From assembly GCA_902628045.1 (NCBI GenBank), contig CACOLU010000006.1:1-47636 (forward strand): a stretch of 47,636 bases of DNA. The letters are read 5' to 3'. The translations under genes were made by a program, and so were the position numbers. Position 1 is the stretch's first letter; each line of letters starts with the position of its first letter. Shown here piece by piece: positions 8,315 to 17,663 of this stretch. The notes under the pieces are model-generated. The model did no database searches. It was given only the letters and a program-made list of their open reading frames with translations, and was not told the origin of the DNA. The DNA comes from an uncultured Candidatus Actinomarina sp. (GTDB lineage: Bacteria; Actinomycetota; Acidimicrobiia; Actinomarinales; Actinomarinaceae).

Positions 8315-9234
8315 TGATTAAAACACTAACTAAAATTTTTGCTTTTACTGCAGTAACAAAAAGCCTACTTGAGACCAAAAAGAGTCAATCTGAAGGAATT
8401 ACACAAATTCACCCAAGTAAAATTCCAGGCAGGACTGTATTCATAAGAGAAAAAGAATACTTTATCAGAGAAAATATTGTAGACGGCACAACCCCCATAG
8501 TATTTCTCCACAGTTGGGGGTCAGATTCCTTAGGAAGCTGGTTTAAAATATTGCCTAAAATTAAAAATGAAACTTCTTTTGTTGCTATAGATATGCGTAA
8601 TCATGGAAAGTCTGATGCTAGTTGGGACAGGTGGGACGTAGATGAAAATGCCGATGTTGTCATCAGTATTCTAAAAGAGCTCGGTATTTCAACTTGCAAT
8701 ATTGTTGGTTGGTCAATGGGAAGTGCAGTTGCAATGTCAATTGCTAAAAAAAATAAGCCATTAGTAAGTAAATTAGTTTTAATTACACCTTTTAGCTGGC
8801 TTGGCGGTGCTGTGTATAGCGATAAAGTAGCATTTAAAATATTTGTCAGTTTTGTAAGAATAAGAGAAAGGTTATTCCCAAATTTGAATCCAAAATCTAA
8901 GTTTTCATTTTTAAAAAAATCAAATTCTATTAACGATGAATATACAGAGTGGGCTTGGAATAATCTGCATAAGTCAAAAGATGACTTCATTTACGCAGAC
9001 GGAGGAAGATTTGTTGTTCCTTATGATGCAAGGTCATGGATTCAGGAAATTGAAGCTGAGACCCTCGTCATTACTGGTGGAAAAGATAAACTTGTACCAG
9101 AAGAAACTTCAAATGATGTTGTCAAGAGATTAAACGAAGTAAAAGTGAAAACTTTTCCTGATGCTGGTCACTCAGTTCCATGGACACATGAAGAAGATCT
9201 ATTAACAGAACTTAGAGAATTTTTTAGTTTATGA
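8314..9234 (+). CDS. Alpha/beta hydrolase
   Basis: 306 residues, probably cytosolic. The alpha/beta-hydrolase landmarks are present in order: the oxyanion-region HSWGSDSLGSW, AIDMRNHGKSD, the nucleophile elbow GWSMGS (Ser), the late acid strand TLVITGGKDKLVP (Asp), and the catalytic His in DAGHSVPW. The substrate cannot be told from the sequence. The start is either TTG at 8311 or ATG at 8314; I prefer the ATG, which shares one base with the selD stop (TGATG) and implies translational coupling. There is no signal peptide. Nothing here links it functionally to selenium metabolism apart from position. Confidence 0.85.
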   Translation: MIKTLTKIFAFTAVTKSLLETKKSQSEGITQIHPSKIPGRTVFIREKEYFIRENIVDGTTPIVFLHSWGSDSLGSWFKILPKIKNETSFVAIDMRNHGKSDASWDRWDVDENADVVISILKELGISTCNIVGWSMGSAVAMSIAKKNKPLVSKLVLITPFSWLGGAVYSDKVAFKIFVSFVRIRERLFPNLNPKSKFSFLKKSNSINDEYTEWAWNNLHKSKDDFIYADGGRFVVPYDARSWIQEIEAETLVITGGKDKLVPEETSNDVVKRLNEVKVKTFPDAGHSVPWTHEEDLLTELREFFSL

Positions 9235-10364
9235 AAAAAAATGTACTATTTTTCTCACCAACTTATTATGAATTACCTTTAAATGAAAACATAAAAAAAA
9301 AGTACGATTATTTAAGTGAAGTTGCAAATGTTACAGTTCTTGCTTTCTCAAGCCAAAAAAAAATACACACTGAATCAAAAACAACTTTTTATTTTAATAA
9401 AAAAAACAAATCAAGAATTTTTAACTATTTGAAAATATTTTTTGTGTCTTATTTTCAAATGTTCAAATTAATCTCTCAACATGAAATAGAAATCGTTACA
9501 TTTCAAGATCCAGTAACTAGTTTTTTGGGCGTTTATAAAATTAAAAAAAAGCACAAAGATGTAAAAATAGTCATCGAATCACACGGAGATTTTATAAATA
9601 CTTTGGAGCTGGAAAAAAATCTAACATTTCCAAATTTATATAAAAATTTATTTTCGAAGATGGCATCTTACACAATAAATTGTGCTGATATGTTGAGGGC
9701 GGTTTCTTCTTCTACTGAGAAACAAGCACTGTCTTTTGATCCATCCAAGCGTGTTGTAAGATTTCCAGCATGGATTGATTTTGAAATTTTCAGCAATGTT
9801 GAGCCGCAAAGAGATAATAAAGGAAAATTTAAAATACTTTTTATCGGAAGTGTAACTGATAGAAAAAAACCTCATATGATTATTGATGCCTTACCTGAAT
9901 TAATAAATGATGAGGTTGAATTAAATATAGTTGGACCTACACCTAATCAAAATTATTTAGAAAGTCTCCAGGAAAAAATAAAATCTCAAAATGTTGAAGA
10001 TAGAGTTTTTATTCACGGAAATAAAAACAGAGATGAAGTAAAAAAGTTTTATTCTGAAAATAACTTAATGATTCTTCCTTCGGTATCAGAAGGTCTAGCA
10101 AGAGTAATATTTGAGTCCCAAGTAACATCATGCCCAGTACTTGTAACAGATGCTCCAGGAATGCAAGACATAGTTATAGATGGACAAACTGGTTATGTAT
10201 TTGAGAGTAATAATTTAGATTCAATGATTAAAAAAATAAATCATGTAATTCAAAATTATAACGAGGCAACTTCTGTTGGGATAAATGCAAAAGAATTTAT
10301 TTTATCTAATTATTCCTCTGATAATTTTAAATTTAGTTTTCAAAAAATCTTCGACACTGTATAA
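9231..10364 (+). CDS. Glycosyltransferase, GT4-like (GT-B fold)
   Basis: 377 residues. The C-terminal half has the GT-B donor-binding pattern: KILFIGSVTDRKKPHMIIDAL, LNIVGPTP, and LPSVSEGLARVIFESQVTSC with the E-x7-E-type glutamates, then DIVIDGQTGYVFE. The N-terminal acceptor domain is Lys- and Asn-rich and not distinctive. Such enzymes transfer sugars from nucleotide donors to lipids, proteins or polysaccharides; acceptor and sugar are unknown. The ATG overlaps the hydrolase stop by four bases (ATGA), so translation is probably coupled. No other polysaccharide genes are nearby. Confidence 0.88.
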   Translation: MKKNVLFFSPTYYELPLNENIKKKYDYLSEVANVTVLAFSSQKKIHTESKTTFYFNKKNKSRIFNYLKIFFVSYFQMFKLISQHEIEIVTFQDPVTSFLGVYKIKKKHKDVKIVIESHGDFINTLELEKNLTFPNLYKNLFSKMASYTINCADMLRAVSSSTEKQALSFDPSKRVVRFPAWIDFEIFSNVEPQRDNKGKFKILFIGSVTDRKKPHMIIDALPELINDEVELNIVGPTPNQNYLESLQEKIKSQNVEDRVFIHGNKNRDEVKKFYSENNLMILPSVSEGLARVIFESQVTSCPVLVTDAPGMQDIVIDGQTGYVFESNNLDSMIKKINHVIQNYNEATSVGINAKEFILSNYSSDNFKFSFQKIFDTV

Positions 10365-10403
10365 CTAAATACTTATACAACAAAAACTGTCTTGCCATAT
10401 TGC

Positions 10404-10409
10404 TATTCT
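10404..10409 (+). promoter_or_regulatory. Putative extended -10 element for rmuC
   Basis: TATTCT preceded by TGC ends six bases before the rmuC ATG. There is no Shine-Dalgarno sequence, so the transcript may be leaderless. No convincing -35 hexamer is visible at normal spacing. Confidence 0.35.
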
Positions 10410-10415
10410 TAAATT

Positions 10416-11441
10416 ATGGAAAATATAATTTATGGATTAATAGTCATTCTTTTACTTGCCAATCTTTATTTTGTAACAAGAAAAGAAGTTGAAGAAGACA
10501 ATAAAGATGACGAGTATTTAATTAAAGGAATTGTAAGTGAAATAATTGAAAATGAAGAATCTCAAATATATAAATTACTCAATAGATCCGATCAGACAGT
10601 AAAAGATTTTTTGGAGAAGACTGGTGAAATTAAGTCTTCTATAACTGGAGTGGATCAGCAAACTAGAAATTTGATATCTGTATTAAATAACAATCAAAGT
10701 AGAGGACAGTGGGCGGAGTTTCAGGTCGAAGACCTACTAGAAATCATGGAGTACAAAGATGGAATTCATTATCAAACGCAAAAAAGAATGTCTAGTGGCA
10801 CGATTCCTGACTTTACTTTTTATCTTCCCGAAAATAAAACCATTAATATGGATTCTAAATTTCCGCTAACCAACTACATGGAAATAGCCAAGCTAAATAG
10901 AGATCTCGAAGACGAAACTCTTAATGAGTTAGCAAGAAGAGAAATAACTGAATCCATTAAAAATAAGAATAAGGAGTTTTTAGACAAAGCAATCAAAACC
11001 AAAATTGATGATACATCTTCAAGAGAAGGGTACATATCTGCTGAGGAGGGTACTGTTGATTTTGTTTTAATGTACATACCGCTCGAAAATTTGTATCATT
11101 TTTTATTAACTTCGGAAATTGGCGCAAACAGAACACCTGTTATTCAATATGCATTCTCTAAAAAAGTAATACTAGTTAGTCCTCAGACACTAATGGCTTA
11201 TCTTGAGACTATAAGGCACTCAATGAAATTATTTAGTTTACAAACTGATACGAAAAATATTTTAGCAACACACGAAAAAATAAAAGTTGAAATCAGAAAG
11301 TTTATTGAATCTTTTGACGATGTAACTAAAAGATTAGATCAAACTGTAAAATCTTTTGAGGCATTAAAAATTACTAGAGTAAATAAGCTTGAGAAATCAT
11401 TCGAAGAATTAGATAGTGTAAACAGAGAGTTAGAGGATTAG
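10416..11441 (+). CDS. rmuC: RmuC family protein
   Basis: 341 residues. A short N-terminal membrane helix (residues 3-20) is followed by an acidic, probably coiled-coil segment, then the RmuC nuclease-like core with RGQWAEFQVEDLLE, GTIPDFTFYLPENKTINMDSKFPL (key residues PDF and DSKFP) and a C-terminal coiled coil. RmuC is linked to limiting recombination at inverted repeats in E. coli; its PD-(D/E)XK-like fold suggests nuclease activity, but the biochemical role is not settled. Its stop overlaps the convergent gene's stop within TTAG at 11438-11441. Confidence 0.9.
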   Translation: MENIIYGLIVILLLANLYFVTRKEVEEDNKDDEYLIKGIVSEIIENEESQIYKLLNRSDQTVKDFLEKTGEIKSSITGVDQQTRNLISVLNNNQSRGQWAEFQVEDLLEIMEYKDGIHYQTQKRMSSGTIPDFTFYLPENKTINMDSKFPLTNYMEIAKLNRDLEDETLNELARREITESIKNKNKEFLDKAIKTKIDDTSSREGYISAEEGTVDFVLMYIPLENLYHFLLTSEIGANRTPVIQYAFSKKVILVSPQTLMAYLETIRHSMKLFSLQTDTKNILATHEKIKVEIRKFIESFDDVTKRLDQTVKSFEALKITRVNKLEKSFEELDSVNRELED

Positions 11442-11830
11442 TAATTATTGGCTAGTCTTGTGACAACCATTATGCATTTATCATCTATAAAATTTTTACT
11501 GTTTGATTCTAGATACGAAGAAATTTCTTCACTCTCTGCACCTGGTTGATACCAGAAATTATCATAATCTGATTCAACCAGATCTTTAGTTAATTCAAAT
11601 CCAACATTGGGTGGCACTACAAAATTTATTATTGATGGCTTTTCACTAAGTTCAGAAACATTGCTGTAAGATTTTAAACCAGCAATAATATTTTCTTTAG
11701 GGTTGATTGGAACTACATTATGACCTTTTGATATTAAATCTAATAAAATCTTGTTTCCGTATTTATTTTTATCATTACTTGCTCCTATGAGAGCAATTAA
11801 GTTATTTTTATTTTTTAAGCAATCAATCAA
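11438..11830 (-). CDS. CoA-binding domain protein (YccU family)
   Basis: 130 residues forming one Rossmann-type CoA-binding domain: IALIGASNDKNKYGN, a loop with VVPINPKE, and a C-terminal WYQPGAESEE segment followed by a DDKCIMV strand. YccU-type proteins bind CoA; the physiological role is unknown. The start is TTG directly after the acyl-CoA dehydrogenase stop (TAATTG), and no in-frame ATG lies before the conserved IALIGAS strand, so the TTG is needed. Operon position after an acyl-CoA dehydrogenase fits CoA binding. Confidence 0.85.
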   Translation of the reverse strand: MIDCLKNKNNLIALIGASNDKNKYGNKILLDLISKGHNVVPINPKENIIAGLKSYSNVSELSEKPSIINFVVPPNVGFELTKDLVESDYDNFWYQPGAESEEISSYLESNSKNFIDDKCIMVVTRLANNY

Positions 11831-13621
11831 TTAAAAGTTTTCAGCCTTCATTGCATATAGGTCGTCTTTACCTGCAGTTACAGAAGCTGCATATCCTGAA
11901 GCTAGAGGTAATAGTTGCTCAATGTAAAATTTTGATAATGTTATTTTGTCTTTGTAGAAATCATCACCAGTTTCTTTAAACTTTTTATTTGCAAGAATTG
12001 CAGCTTTACCCATGTAATAACCACCTAAAACTTGACCAAACATTTTTAGGTATGGTGTGGCGCCTGCGCTTGCATCAACTAGCTCACCTTCAAGCATTCT
12101 AGACCCAAGCCATAAAGTTATTTCAGATAGTGTGTTTACTTCTTTTTCAAGCTTTTTAGCCATTGATACAATTTCTTCATTATCTTGCTTCATTTCATCA
12201 ATAACTTTATTTACATCTGTCAACAGTCTTTGCATTGCTTGACCATTATCAAGAGGTAACTTTCTAAACATTAAATCTAACGCCTGAATTCCATTTGTTC
12301 CTTCATAGATTGGAGCTATTCTTGCATCACGTAAGTACTGAGCTACACCTGTTTCTTCAACATAACCCATGCCACCGTAGACTTGGATTGCAATATTAGA
12401 TAATTCAACTCCAAGATCAGATATCCAAGCTTTGGTTATAGGAGTTAATATTCCACATCGCTCTTCTCCAAATGCTTTCATTTCTTCATCTTCAGCAAAA
12501 TATTCAACATCCAACATTAATTGATTGTCATACATTAGATATCTCATCGCATCGACATATGCTTTAATAGTCATTAGCATTCTTCTAACATCTGCATGGT
12601 CGATGATTGTTGAATTTTTTGCATCTTCTTTAGACATTCCTACAGGCCTTCCCTGCACTCTATCTCTTGCATATTGAGCAGCACCTTGTAGCGAGCCTGA
12701 TGCACAAGCCAAACCTTGTCCACCTACCCATACACGAGCTTCATTCATCATCGTAAACATATAATTTAGTCCACGGTTCTCTTCTCCAACTAAATAACCA
12801 ACAGCGCCGTCGTACTCCATTACACAAGTTGGACTTGCATGAATTCCGAGTTTTTCTTCTATTGAAATACAGCTAACATTATTTGATTCACCAACAGAGC
12901 CGTCATCGTTAATGATATTTTTGGGCACTATAAACATAGATATTCCTTTTGTACCTTCTGGTGATCCTGGAACTTTTGCTAAAACGAGGTGAATTATATT
13001 TTCAGTCATATTGTGTTCACCAAATGTAATCCAAACTTTTGTTCCTGTAATTTTATATGTTCCATCTTCCTGCGGTTCTGCTTTTGTTGTAATTGTTCCA
13101 AGATCTGAACCAGATTGAGGTTCGCTTAAGTTCATTGTTCCAGTCCATTCGCCGGAAACAAGTTTCGGTAAAAATTTATCTTTTTGTTCTTGGCTTCCAT
13201 GAAAATTTATTGCAGAAATCGCTCCGGCACTTAAACCGGGTGCAAGACCAAAAGCTAAATTGGCTGTGCTTAGTATTTCTAAAGTTCCACCCGATAGAGT
13301 TATCGGCATTCCTCCTCCTCCAATTTCAGAGGGTAAAGATATTGATGCCCATCCTGCTTCAGCAAACTTTTTGTAAGCATCAACAAACTCTTCAGGCATT
13401 GTTACAACACCATCTTCAATTGTTGCACCTTGTTGATCTCCTATGGCATTAATTGGAGCAAGAACTTCCTCAGAAAATTTTGCACACTCTTCCATAGTCG
13501 GAACAACAATGTCTTCAGAGAAATCACTAAATGCTGAAATTTTGTTTAATACGTTGTAGGAATCTATAACTTCATAACCGAAGACAATATCTTTAACTGG
13601 AGCTTTGTACGGTACCGCCAT
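11831..13621 (-). CDS. Acyl-CoA dehydrogenase, large (about 600 aa) type
   Basis: 596 residues, longer than the usual 380-residue enzymes. An N-terminal extension (YKAPVKDIVFGYE) typical of the large group comes first, then the FAD-binding core with TGTMNLSEPQSGSDLG and WITFGEHN, then QVYGGMGYVEETGVAQYLRDARI and the active-site region PIYEGTNGIQALDL, whose Glu is the likely catalytic base, and a helical C-terminal domain. It oxidises acyl-CoA to enoyl-CoA, passing electrons to ETF. Chain length is unknown. The EtfD-like protein at 523-2682 is a plausible downstream electron acceptor. It starts at ATG and is followed directly by the CoA-binding gene. Confidence 0.94.
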   Translation of the reverse strand: MAVPYKAPVKDIVFGYEVIDSYNVLNKISAFSDFSEDIVVPTMEECAKFSEEVLAPINAIGDQQGATIEDGVVTMPEEFVDAYKKFAEAGWASISLPSEIGGGGMPITLSGGTLEILSTANLAFGLAPGLSAGAISAINFHGSQEQKDKFLPKLVSGEWTGTMNLSEPQSGSDLGTITTKAEPQEDGTYKITGTKVWITFGEHNMTENIIHLVLAKVPGSPEGTKGISMFIVPKNIINDDGSVGESNNVSCISIEEKLGIHASPTCVMEYDGAVGYLVGEENRGLNYMFTMMNEARVWVGGQGLACASGSLQGAAQYARDRVQGRPVGMSKEDAKNSTIIDHADVRRMLMTIKAYVDAMRYLMYDNQLMLDVEYFAEDEEMKAFGEERCGILTPITKAWISDLGVELSNIAIQVYGGMGYVEETGVAQYLRDARIAPIYEGTNGIQALDLMFRKLPLDNGQAMQRLLTDVNKVIDEMKQDNEEIVSMAKKLEKEVNTLSEITLWLGSRMLEGELVDASAGATPYLKMFGQVLGGYYMGKAAILANKKFKETGDDFYKDKITLSKFYIEQLLPLASGYAASVTAGKDDLYAMKAENF

Positions 13622-13662
13622 AGATAACTATATTACTATCTTTTTTTGAAAAGTATAAATTG

Positions 13663-14514
13663 CTATCGAGGGTTTACGTCTACAAGCTCTGCTATTTCAT
13701 CAATTTTTTCAATTGTGGGCTTTTCATTTGTGCCAGCTACTATAGCTCCTGCCGCACATGCTTTTTTAATATTAGTTATTAAATCATTGATGCCAAATGC
13801 CGCAATATATGCTGCGGTTGCATCACCGGCGCCATTTGAATTAATAGTTTTAAAATCAGGAGGAACTATCTCAATAGTTCCATCTAAACTCATTAGTCTT
13901 GCAGGTAAGTTAGAAGAAGTTAATAAAATGTACTTTACAATTTTTGAATCAATTAAGTTATTGGCTTCATCAACACCTATCTCATCTTTACTGACAATTA
14001 AAAAATCTAAGTTGTATTCAATTGGATGTTCGTATCCTGTTTGACATACAAATAAATTGCTCTTTTTTTTAACAGAGCTAATCTCATTTTTTATAAATCT
14101 AATAGAGTATCTGTCTAAAATTAAAGAATCAAAATCATCTAAATTTTTTAAATTAGACCATTCCAAATTTTGATATCCTGAAGAAACAATTGTTCTTTCG
14201 CCTGAAGAATCTACAAAAATTGAACATGTTGGAGTCGTTAGTTCATTAATGATTAAATTTTCATAATTTATGTTATTTTTTTTCATGTGTTCAACGAGAT
14301 ATTTTCCCATAGGATCATTGCCAATACTGTTACCTCTTACATGAACAGATTTATTCCAACTAGATATTAACTCCGAGCAATTTATTGCAGTCCCCCCTGC
14401 TCTTATAATTGATTTTGAACTTCGAATATCGTCACCTTTATTTGGCAATTCATCAACAAAGTAAATTAAGTCTGGATTTAAAGTCCCAAAGCAAAGAACA
14501 TTTTTAAAAGTCAT
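13663..14514 (-). CDS. PfkB-family carbohydrate kinase
   Basis: 283 residues. The N-terminus has FGTLNPDLIYFVDELPNKGDD and GGTAINCSELIS, the substrate-binding part of ribokinase-like enzymes. The C-terminus has TINSNGAGDATAAYIAAF, the GAGD anion-hole motif with its catalytic Asp. Such kinases phosphorylate sugars or nucleosides; the substrate cannot be assigned. The gene begins 19 bases after the cupredoxin/beta-helix lipoprotein and lies in the same direction, so it may share its transcript. A slightly short C-terminus is within the family's range. Confidence 0.87.
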   Translation of the reverse strand: MTFKNVLCFGTLNPDLIYFVDELPNKGDDIRSSKSIIRAGGTAINCSELISSWNKSVHVRGNSIGNDPMGKYLVEHMKKNNINYENLIINELTTPTCSIFVDSSGERTIVSSGYQNLEWSNLKNLDDFDSLILDRYSIRFIKNEISSVKKKSNLFVCQTGYEHPIEYNLDFLIVSKDEIGVDEANNLIDSKIVKYILLTSSNLPARLMSLDGTIEIVPPDFKTINSNGAGDATAAYIAAFGINDLITNIKKACAAGAIVAGTNEKPTIEKIDEIAELVDVNPR

Positions 14515-14533
14515 GAATTAATAAATTTTTAAA

Positions 14534-16501
14534 TTATACAAGTCCGCTAATTACTGCACCTGCAACTAAAATTGCGATATAACTAAACAAACCCCCAACT
14601 ATTGCTGCAAGTTTCATGCTACGAGAGATTGCACTAGGCCCAGCAAGATGATATACCAAAACACCAAAAAATGGCACAAGGTAAACAACACCTAACCAAA
14701 CATACTTCATACTCCCATTAACTCTCTGGTTAGAGTCAATATCTTTTATTGCTAAAGCAGCCCAAGCAGCATACAACACAAACGGCATTAAATATCCGTA
14801 AAGTTGGAATAATAACTGCCATATTGTAGGGCTTGAAATAGGCACTCCGCTCATAATTATCTCCTTTTCAGAATTGTAGTAATTTTCTAAATCCTCATTA
14901 AGCAAGTTTGTTGGTACCTTAATTGAGTCTAAATCAGGCACGTAAAATAAATCTATTGCAGGTGATGGTTTGTTAATATTTGTAAACTGCATATTTTCTT
15001 GTTCTTTTGGCCATGGATATTCTTTATATTTATCTTTGTCAAGATCGGTTGTTTGTGCGTCTGCAAAAAACCCAGCAAGCATCATTAAGCCAGAAGGGTC
15101 ACCCTGTAATGGAAACCTTGAAATCAAGTTTGAAGAGTTTATTGATGAGCAATTATGAAGCTGCTCTAATAGTGGTGGAGTGCTTGTTTGGTAGATATTT
15201 CCTTCAAAACAATTTCCAGGACCCCAAGGGCCGGCGAGTGCTAAATCAGTATATCCAGAATCTAAGACGACATTATCTTTTATACTCACATGCTGTGAAA
15301 AATATAAATTTGCATCCAACATAGGACTCGCAACTATTCCATAACGATCATGGTTAACAACTAAATTTTTCTCTATGATGTCGCCCACTCTTCCAGGAAC
15401 AACTATTCCCATTCCCTTTGCGACAACACCAAATCTATTTGTTGGAGCTTCATAATTGTTATTATTTACAACTAAATTTCCAATAATTGTAGTTTCTCGT
15501 CCTGGAGGGTTTAGCTCAGAGTCAAGAGTATTTGGCACTATGCCCGACATATTATCTCTCCAAATATTGTTATAGAGGTATAAATGACCTCCTGCATTGG
15601 TTCCTGAGTAACCAAGCGCATTTCCCTCTACAACATTATCAAATATTAAAGAATTACATGGATAGCATTGTCCTATATAGATTCCACTGTCAGGATGTCC
15701 AGATGCGTACACATTATCAAATATTCCATCGGTAGAATTAAATGCATAGACCCCATAATCTCCATTATTGTAAACAGTTAAGTATGAGCCTTTAAATCCC
15801 TTTGATGTATTCCAATAAACACCATTTAAAGTAAAGTTCCTTACAGATAGATTTTCAACAGTCACACCATCAGTTTCGTAAATCTGTATTCCATTTTCAC
15901 TCATAAACTCTCCGTCAATAATTACTTTGTTTCTATCAGTGCCACGAAGGGTTATGTAGGACGTAGTCACTGTAATACTTTCGTTATAAACTCCAGGGCC
16001 TATAAGGATTAAATCTCCTGTATTTGCATTATCCACCGCATCTTGTATTTTTTCGTACGGTTCATTTTTTCCAACTTTAAGAACATTGTTTGTCAAAGTT
16101 ATCGATACATCCTCGACTGTTTCCGCATAATCTACATCACCTACAACAATTGTCCCAACCATCCCTTTGTTATTAGTTCCATGATATGGACAGTAATATT
16201 CGTATATACCTGGCTCATTAAAAGTGTGTTCATATTGATCACCTTTAGTGATAATTCCATATTCAAAATAGTCTGATGAAATTGCCTGCCACGAGCCATC
16301 ACTTGCAATTACATTGTGGTTATTTGCTCCATCGGATTCCCAAATTACAGTTGTTCCTGGGTCAACATATAGAACTCTGGGGGAATACTCATCATCAACT
16401 ACTCTTACAATTTGCGGATCAATGCTTGAAGCTTCTTCAGACCCACATCCAAATAAGAAAAAAACCATTAAAAAGCACAAAACTTTAAAAAATTTTGACA
16501 T
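14534..16501 (-). CDS. Lipoprotein with cupredoxin, right-handed beta-helix and PLDc_N-like membrane domains
   Basis: 655 residues in three parts. A lipoprotein signal ends at Cys19 (LFGC). Residues about 30-122 are a plastocyanin-like domain with the full type-1 copper set, His62, Cys104, His107 and Met114 (NNHN...YYCPYHG...KGMVG). About 135-500 is a right-handed parallel beta-helix of NosD/CASH type, with repeated GI-V--N--V-N turns. The last 100 residues hold three or four membrane helices with VWLGVVYLVPFFGVLVYHLAG, like PLDc_N. Such a protein would sit outside the membrane, held at both ends. A copper-dependent role in carbohydrate binding or electron transfer is possible, but the function is unknown. 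AGAGAGG-like Shine-Dalgarno (AGAGAGG) lies 11 bases before the ATG. Confidence 0.85.
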   Translation of the reverse strand: MSKFFKVLCFLMVFFLFGCGSEEASSIDPQIVRVVDDEYSPRVLYVDPGTTVIWESDGANNHNVIASDGSWQAISSDYFEYGIITKGDQYEHTFNEPGIYEYYCPYHGTNNKGMVGTIVVGDVDYAETVEDVSITLTNNVLKVGKNEPYEKIQDAVDNANTGDLILIGPGVYNESITVTTSYITLRGTDRNKVIIDGEFMSENGIQIYETDGVTVENLSVRNFTLNGVYWNTSKGFKGSYLTVYNNGDYGVYAFNSTDGIFDNVYASGHPDSGIYIGQCYPCNSLIFDNVVEGNALGYSGTNAGGHLYLYNNIWRDNMSGIVPNTLDSELNPPGRETTIIGNLVVNNNNYEAPTNRFGVVAKGMGIVVPGRVGDIIEKNLVVNHDRYGIVASPMLDANLYFSQHVSIKDNVVLDSGYTDLALAGPWGPGNCFEGNIYQTSTPPLLEQLHNCSSINSSNLISRFPLQGDPSGLMMLAGFFADAQTTDLDKDKYKEYPWPKEQENMQFTNINKPSPAIDLFYVPDLDSIKVPTNLLNEDLENYYNSEKEIIMSGVPISSPTIWQLLFQLYGYLMPFVLYAAWAALAIKDIDSNQRVNGSMKYVWLGVVYLVPFFGVLVYHLAGPSAISRSMKLAAIVGGLFSYIAILVAGAVISGLV

Positions 16502-16575
16502 ACCAAAGCTTACCTCTCTATTATTTAGCAGTCCATTTAAAAGTAATATTAAGATTTTTATATTATTCTTTGACT

Positions 16576-16806
16576 GTGGAAGAAGAAAAGTATCCTTCTC
16601 AAAAAAAACAATGGGTATGCCCTAAGTGTCAATCTACCAGTTTTTCTGAAGATATTGTCACAATGACAGGCAAAACTTGGTCTCGTTTTATGAATATTCA
16701 AAATCGTAAATTTTTAGCTATCACATGCTCAAACTGTCAATACACAGAATTCTATAAAGGGATTTCCAAAGGTTGGGAAAGTATTATTGATTTTCTGGGT
16801 AATTAA
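16576..16806 (+). CDS. Zinc-ribbon protein (DUF2082/PF09855-like)
   Basis: About 76 residues. CPKCQS near the N-terminus and CSNCQYTEFYKG near the C-terminus form a four-Cys zinc ribbon; FMNIQNRKFLAITCSNC matches the family's F-IQN--F--VTC pattern. The domain is annotated as a nucleic-acid-binding-type zinc ribbon, with unknown function. I use GTG at 16576; TTG at 16570 is equally possible, while starts further upstream would add unconserved residues and run into the divergent gene's leader region. Its stop overlaps that of the convergent SDR gene by four bases. Confidence 0.75.
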   Translation: MEEEKYPSQKKQWVCPKCQSTSFSEDIVTMTGKTWSRFMNIQNRKFLAITCSNCQYTEFYKGISKGWESIIDFLGN

Positions 16807-17651
16807 GCTTGTATCCAATCCTCAGGATTATCATCAACAAAAAAATCTGAAACTAATGTTGCGTCAGGATCAACAGCATATTGGTCAAAATCTGTAATTC
16901 CTTCTTCTTCTAGAACATCTTGGTCTAAAAAGAAGTTACCAGTACAGCTTGAAGAATCTCTTTTTAATACTGCATAAGCAGCATCCGCATATATAGATGG
17001 CTTTCTAGATCCTTTTACTAATTCAGCACCAATCACATTTCTAACAGCCGCAGTATCAAGTGAAGTTCTTGGCCAAAGGCAATTTGAAGCTATATTGTGT
17101 CTTCCAAGCTCTTCAGCTAGGCCGTGTGCAACTAATGACATTCCGTACTTTGCGGTTGTATAGGCAAGTGTCATACCAAACCACTTTCTTGCTATATCTA
17201 GAGGTGGTGAAAGGGTTAAAATATGTGGGTTATCCCCATTTGTTAAATGAGGTATACATTTTTGACTTAGCATAAAGGTTCCACGTACGTTGATATTATG
17301 CATCAAATCATATCTTTTCATTGGAGTATTTACTGTGTCAGTAAGATGGATTGCGCTTGCATTATTGATACAGACATCTATACCTCCAAATTTTTTTACT
17401 GTTTCTTCTACTGCCGCTTCTACCTGTTCCTCAAATCTTATATCACAGACAATCGGAAGTGCATTACCTCCTACTTCTTCAATCTCATCTGCAGCAGTAA
17501 AAATTGTACCTGGAAGAGTAGGGTGAGGCTCTGTTGTTTTTGCAAGTATTGCAATATTTGCTCCATCTTTACCAAGCACTTTTGCAATTTCTAGACCAAC
17601 ACCACGAGAACCTCCGCTCATGATTACTGTTTTGTTTTTAAAATATGTCAT
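16803..17651 (-). CDS. Short-chain dehydrogenase/reductase, HSDL2-like
   Basis: 282 residues. The N-terminal cofactor motif GGSRGVGLEIA is followed by AKTTEPHPTLPGTI and CDIRFEEQVEAAV, typical of the HSDL2-like branch, then NNASAIHLTDTVNTPMKRYD, a catalytic Ser in LSPPLD and the YTTAKYG Tyr/Lys pair. NAD(P)-dependent oxidation or reduction of a lipid-type hydroxy or keto group is expected; the human homologue is linked to fatty-acid metabolism. It starts 12 bases after isocitrate lyase on the same strand, supporting a link with lipid or acetate use. The exact substrate is unknown. Confidence 0.88.
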   Translation of the reverse strand: MTYFKNKTVIMSGGSRGVGLEIAKVLGKDGANIAILAKTTEPHPTLPGTIFTAADEIEEVGGNALPIVCDIRFEEQVEAAVEETVKKFGGIDVCINNASAIHLTDTVNTPMKRYDLMHNINVRGTFMLSQKCIPHLTNGDNPHILTLSPPLDIARKWFGMTLAYTTAKYGMSLVAHGLAEELGRHNIASNCLWPRTSLDTAAVRNVIGAELVKGSRKPSIYADAAYAVLKRDSSSCTGNFFLDQDVLEEEGITDFDQYAVDPDATLVSDFFVDDNPEDWIQA

Positions 17652-17663
17652 TTTTATATTCTA

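Noticed and set aside
13093-13452. Open frame on the + strand within the acyl-CoA dehydrogenase
   Set aside because: Low-complexity Leu/Gln-rich translation typical of an antisense shadow; the opposite strand encodes conserved dehydrogenase motifs.
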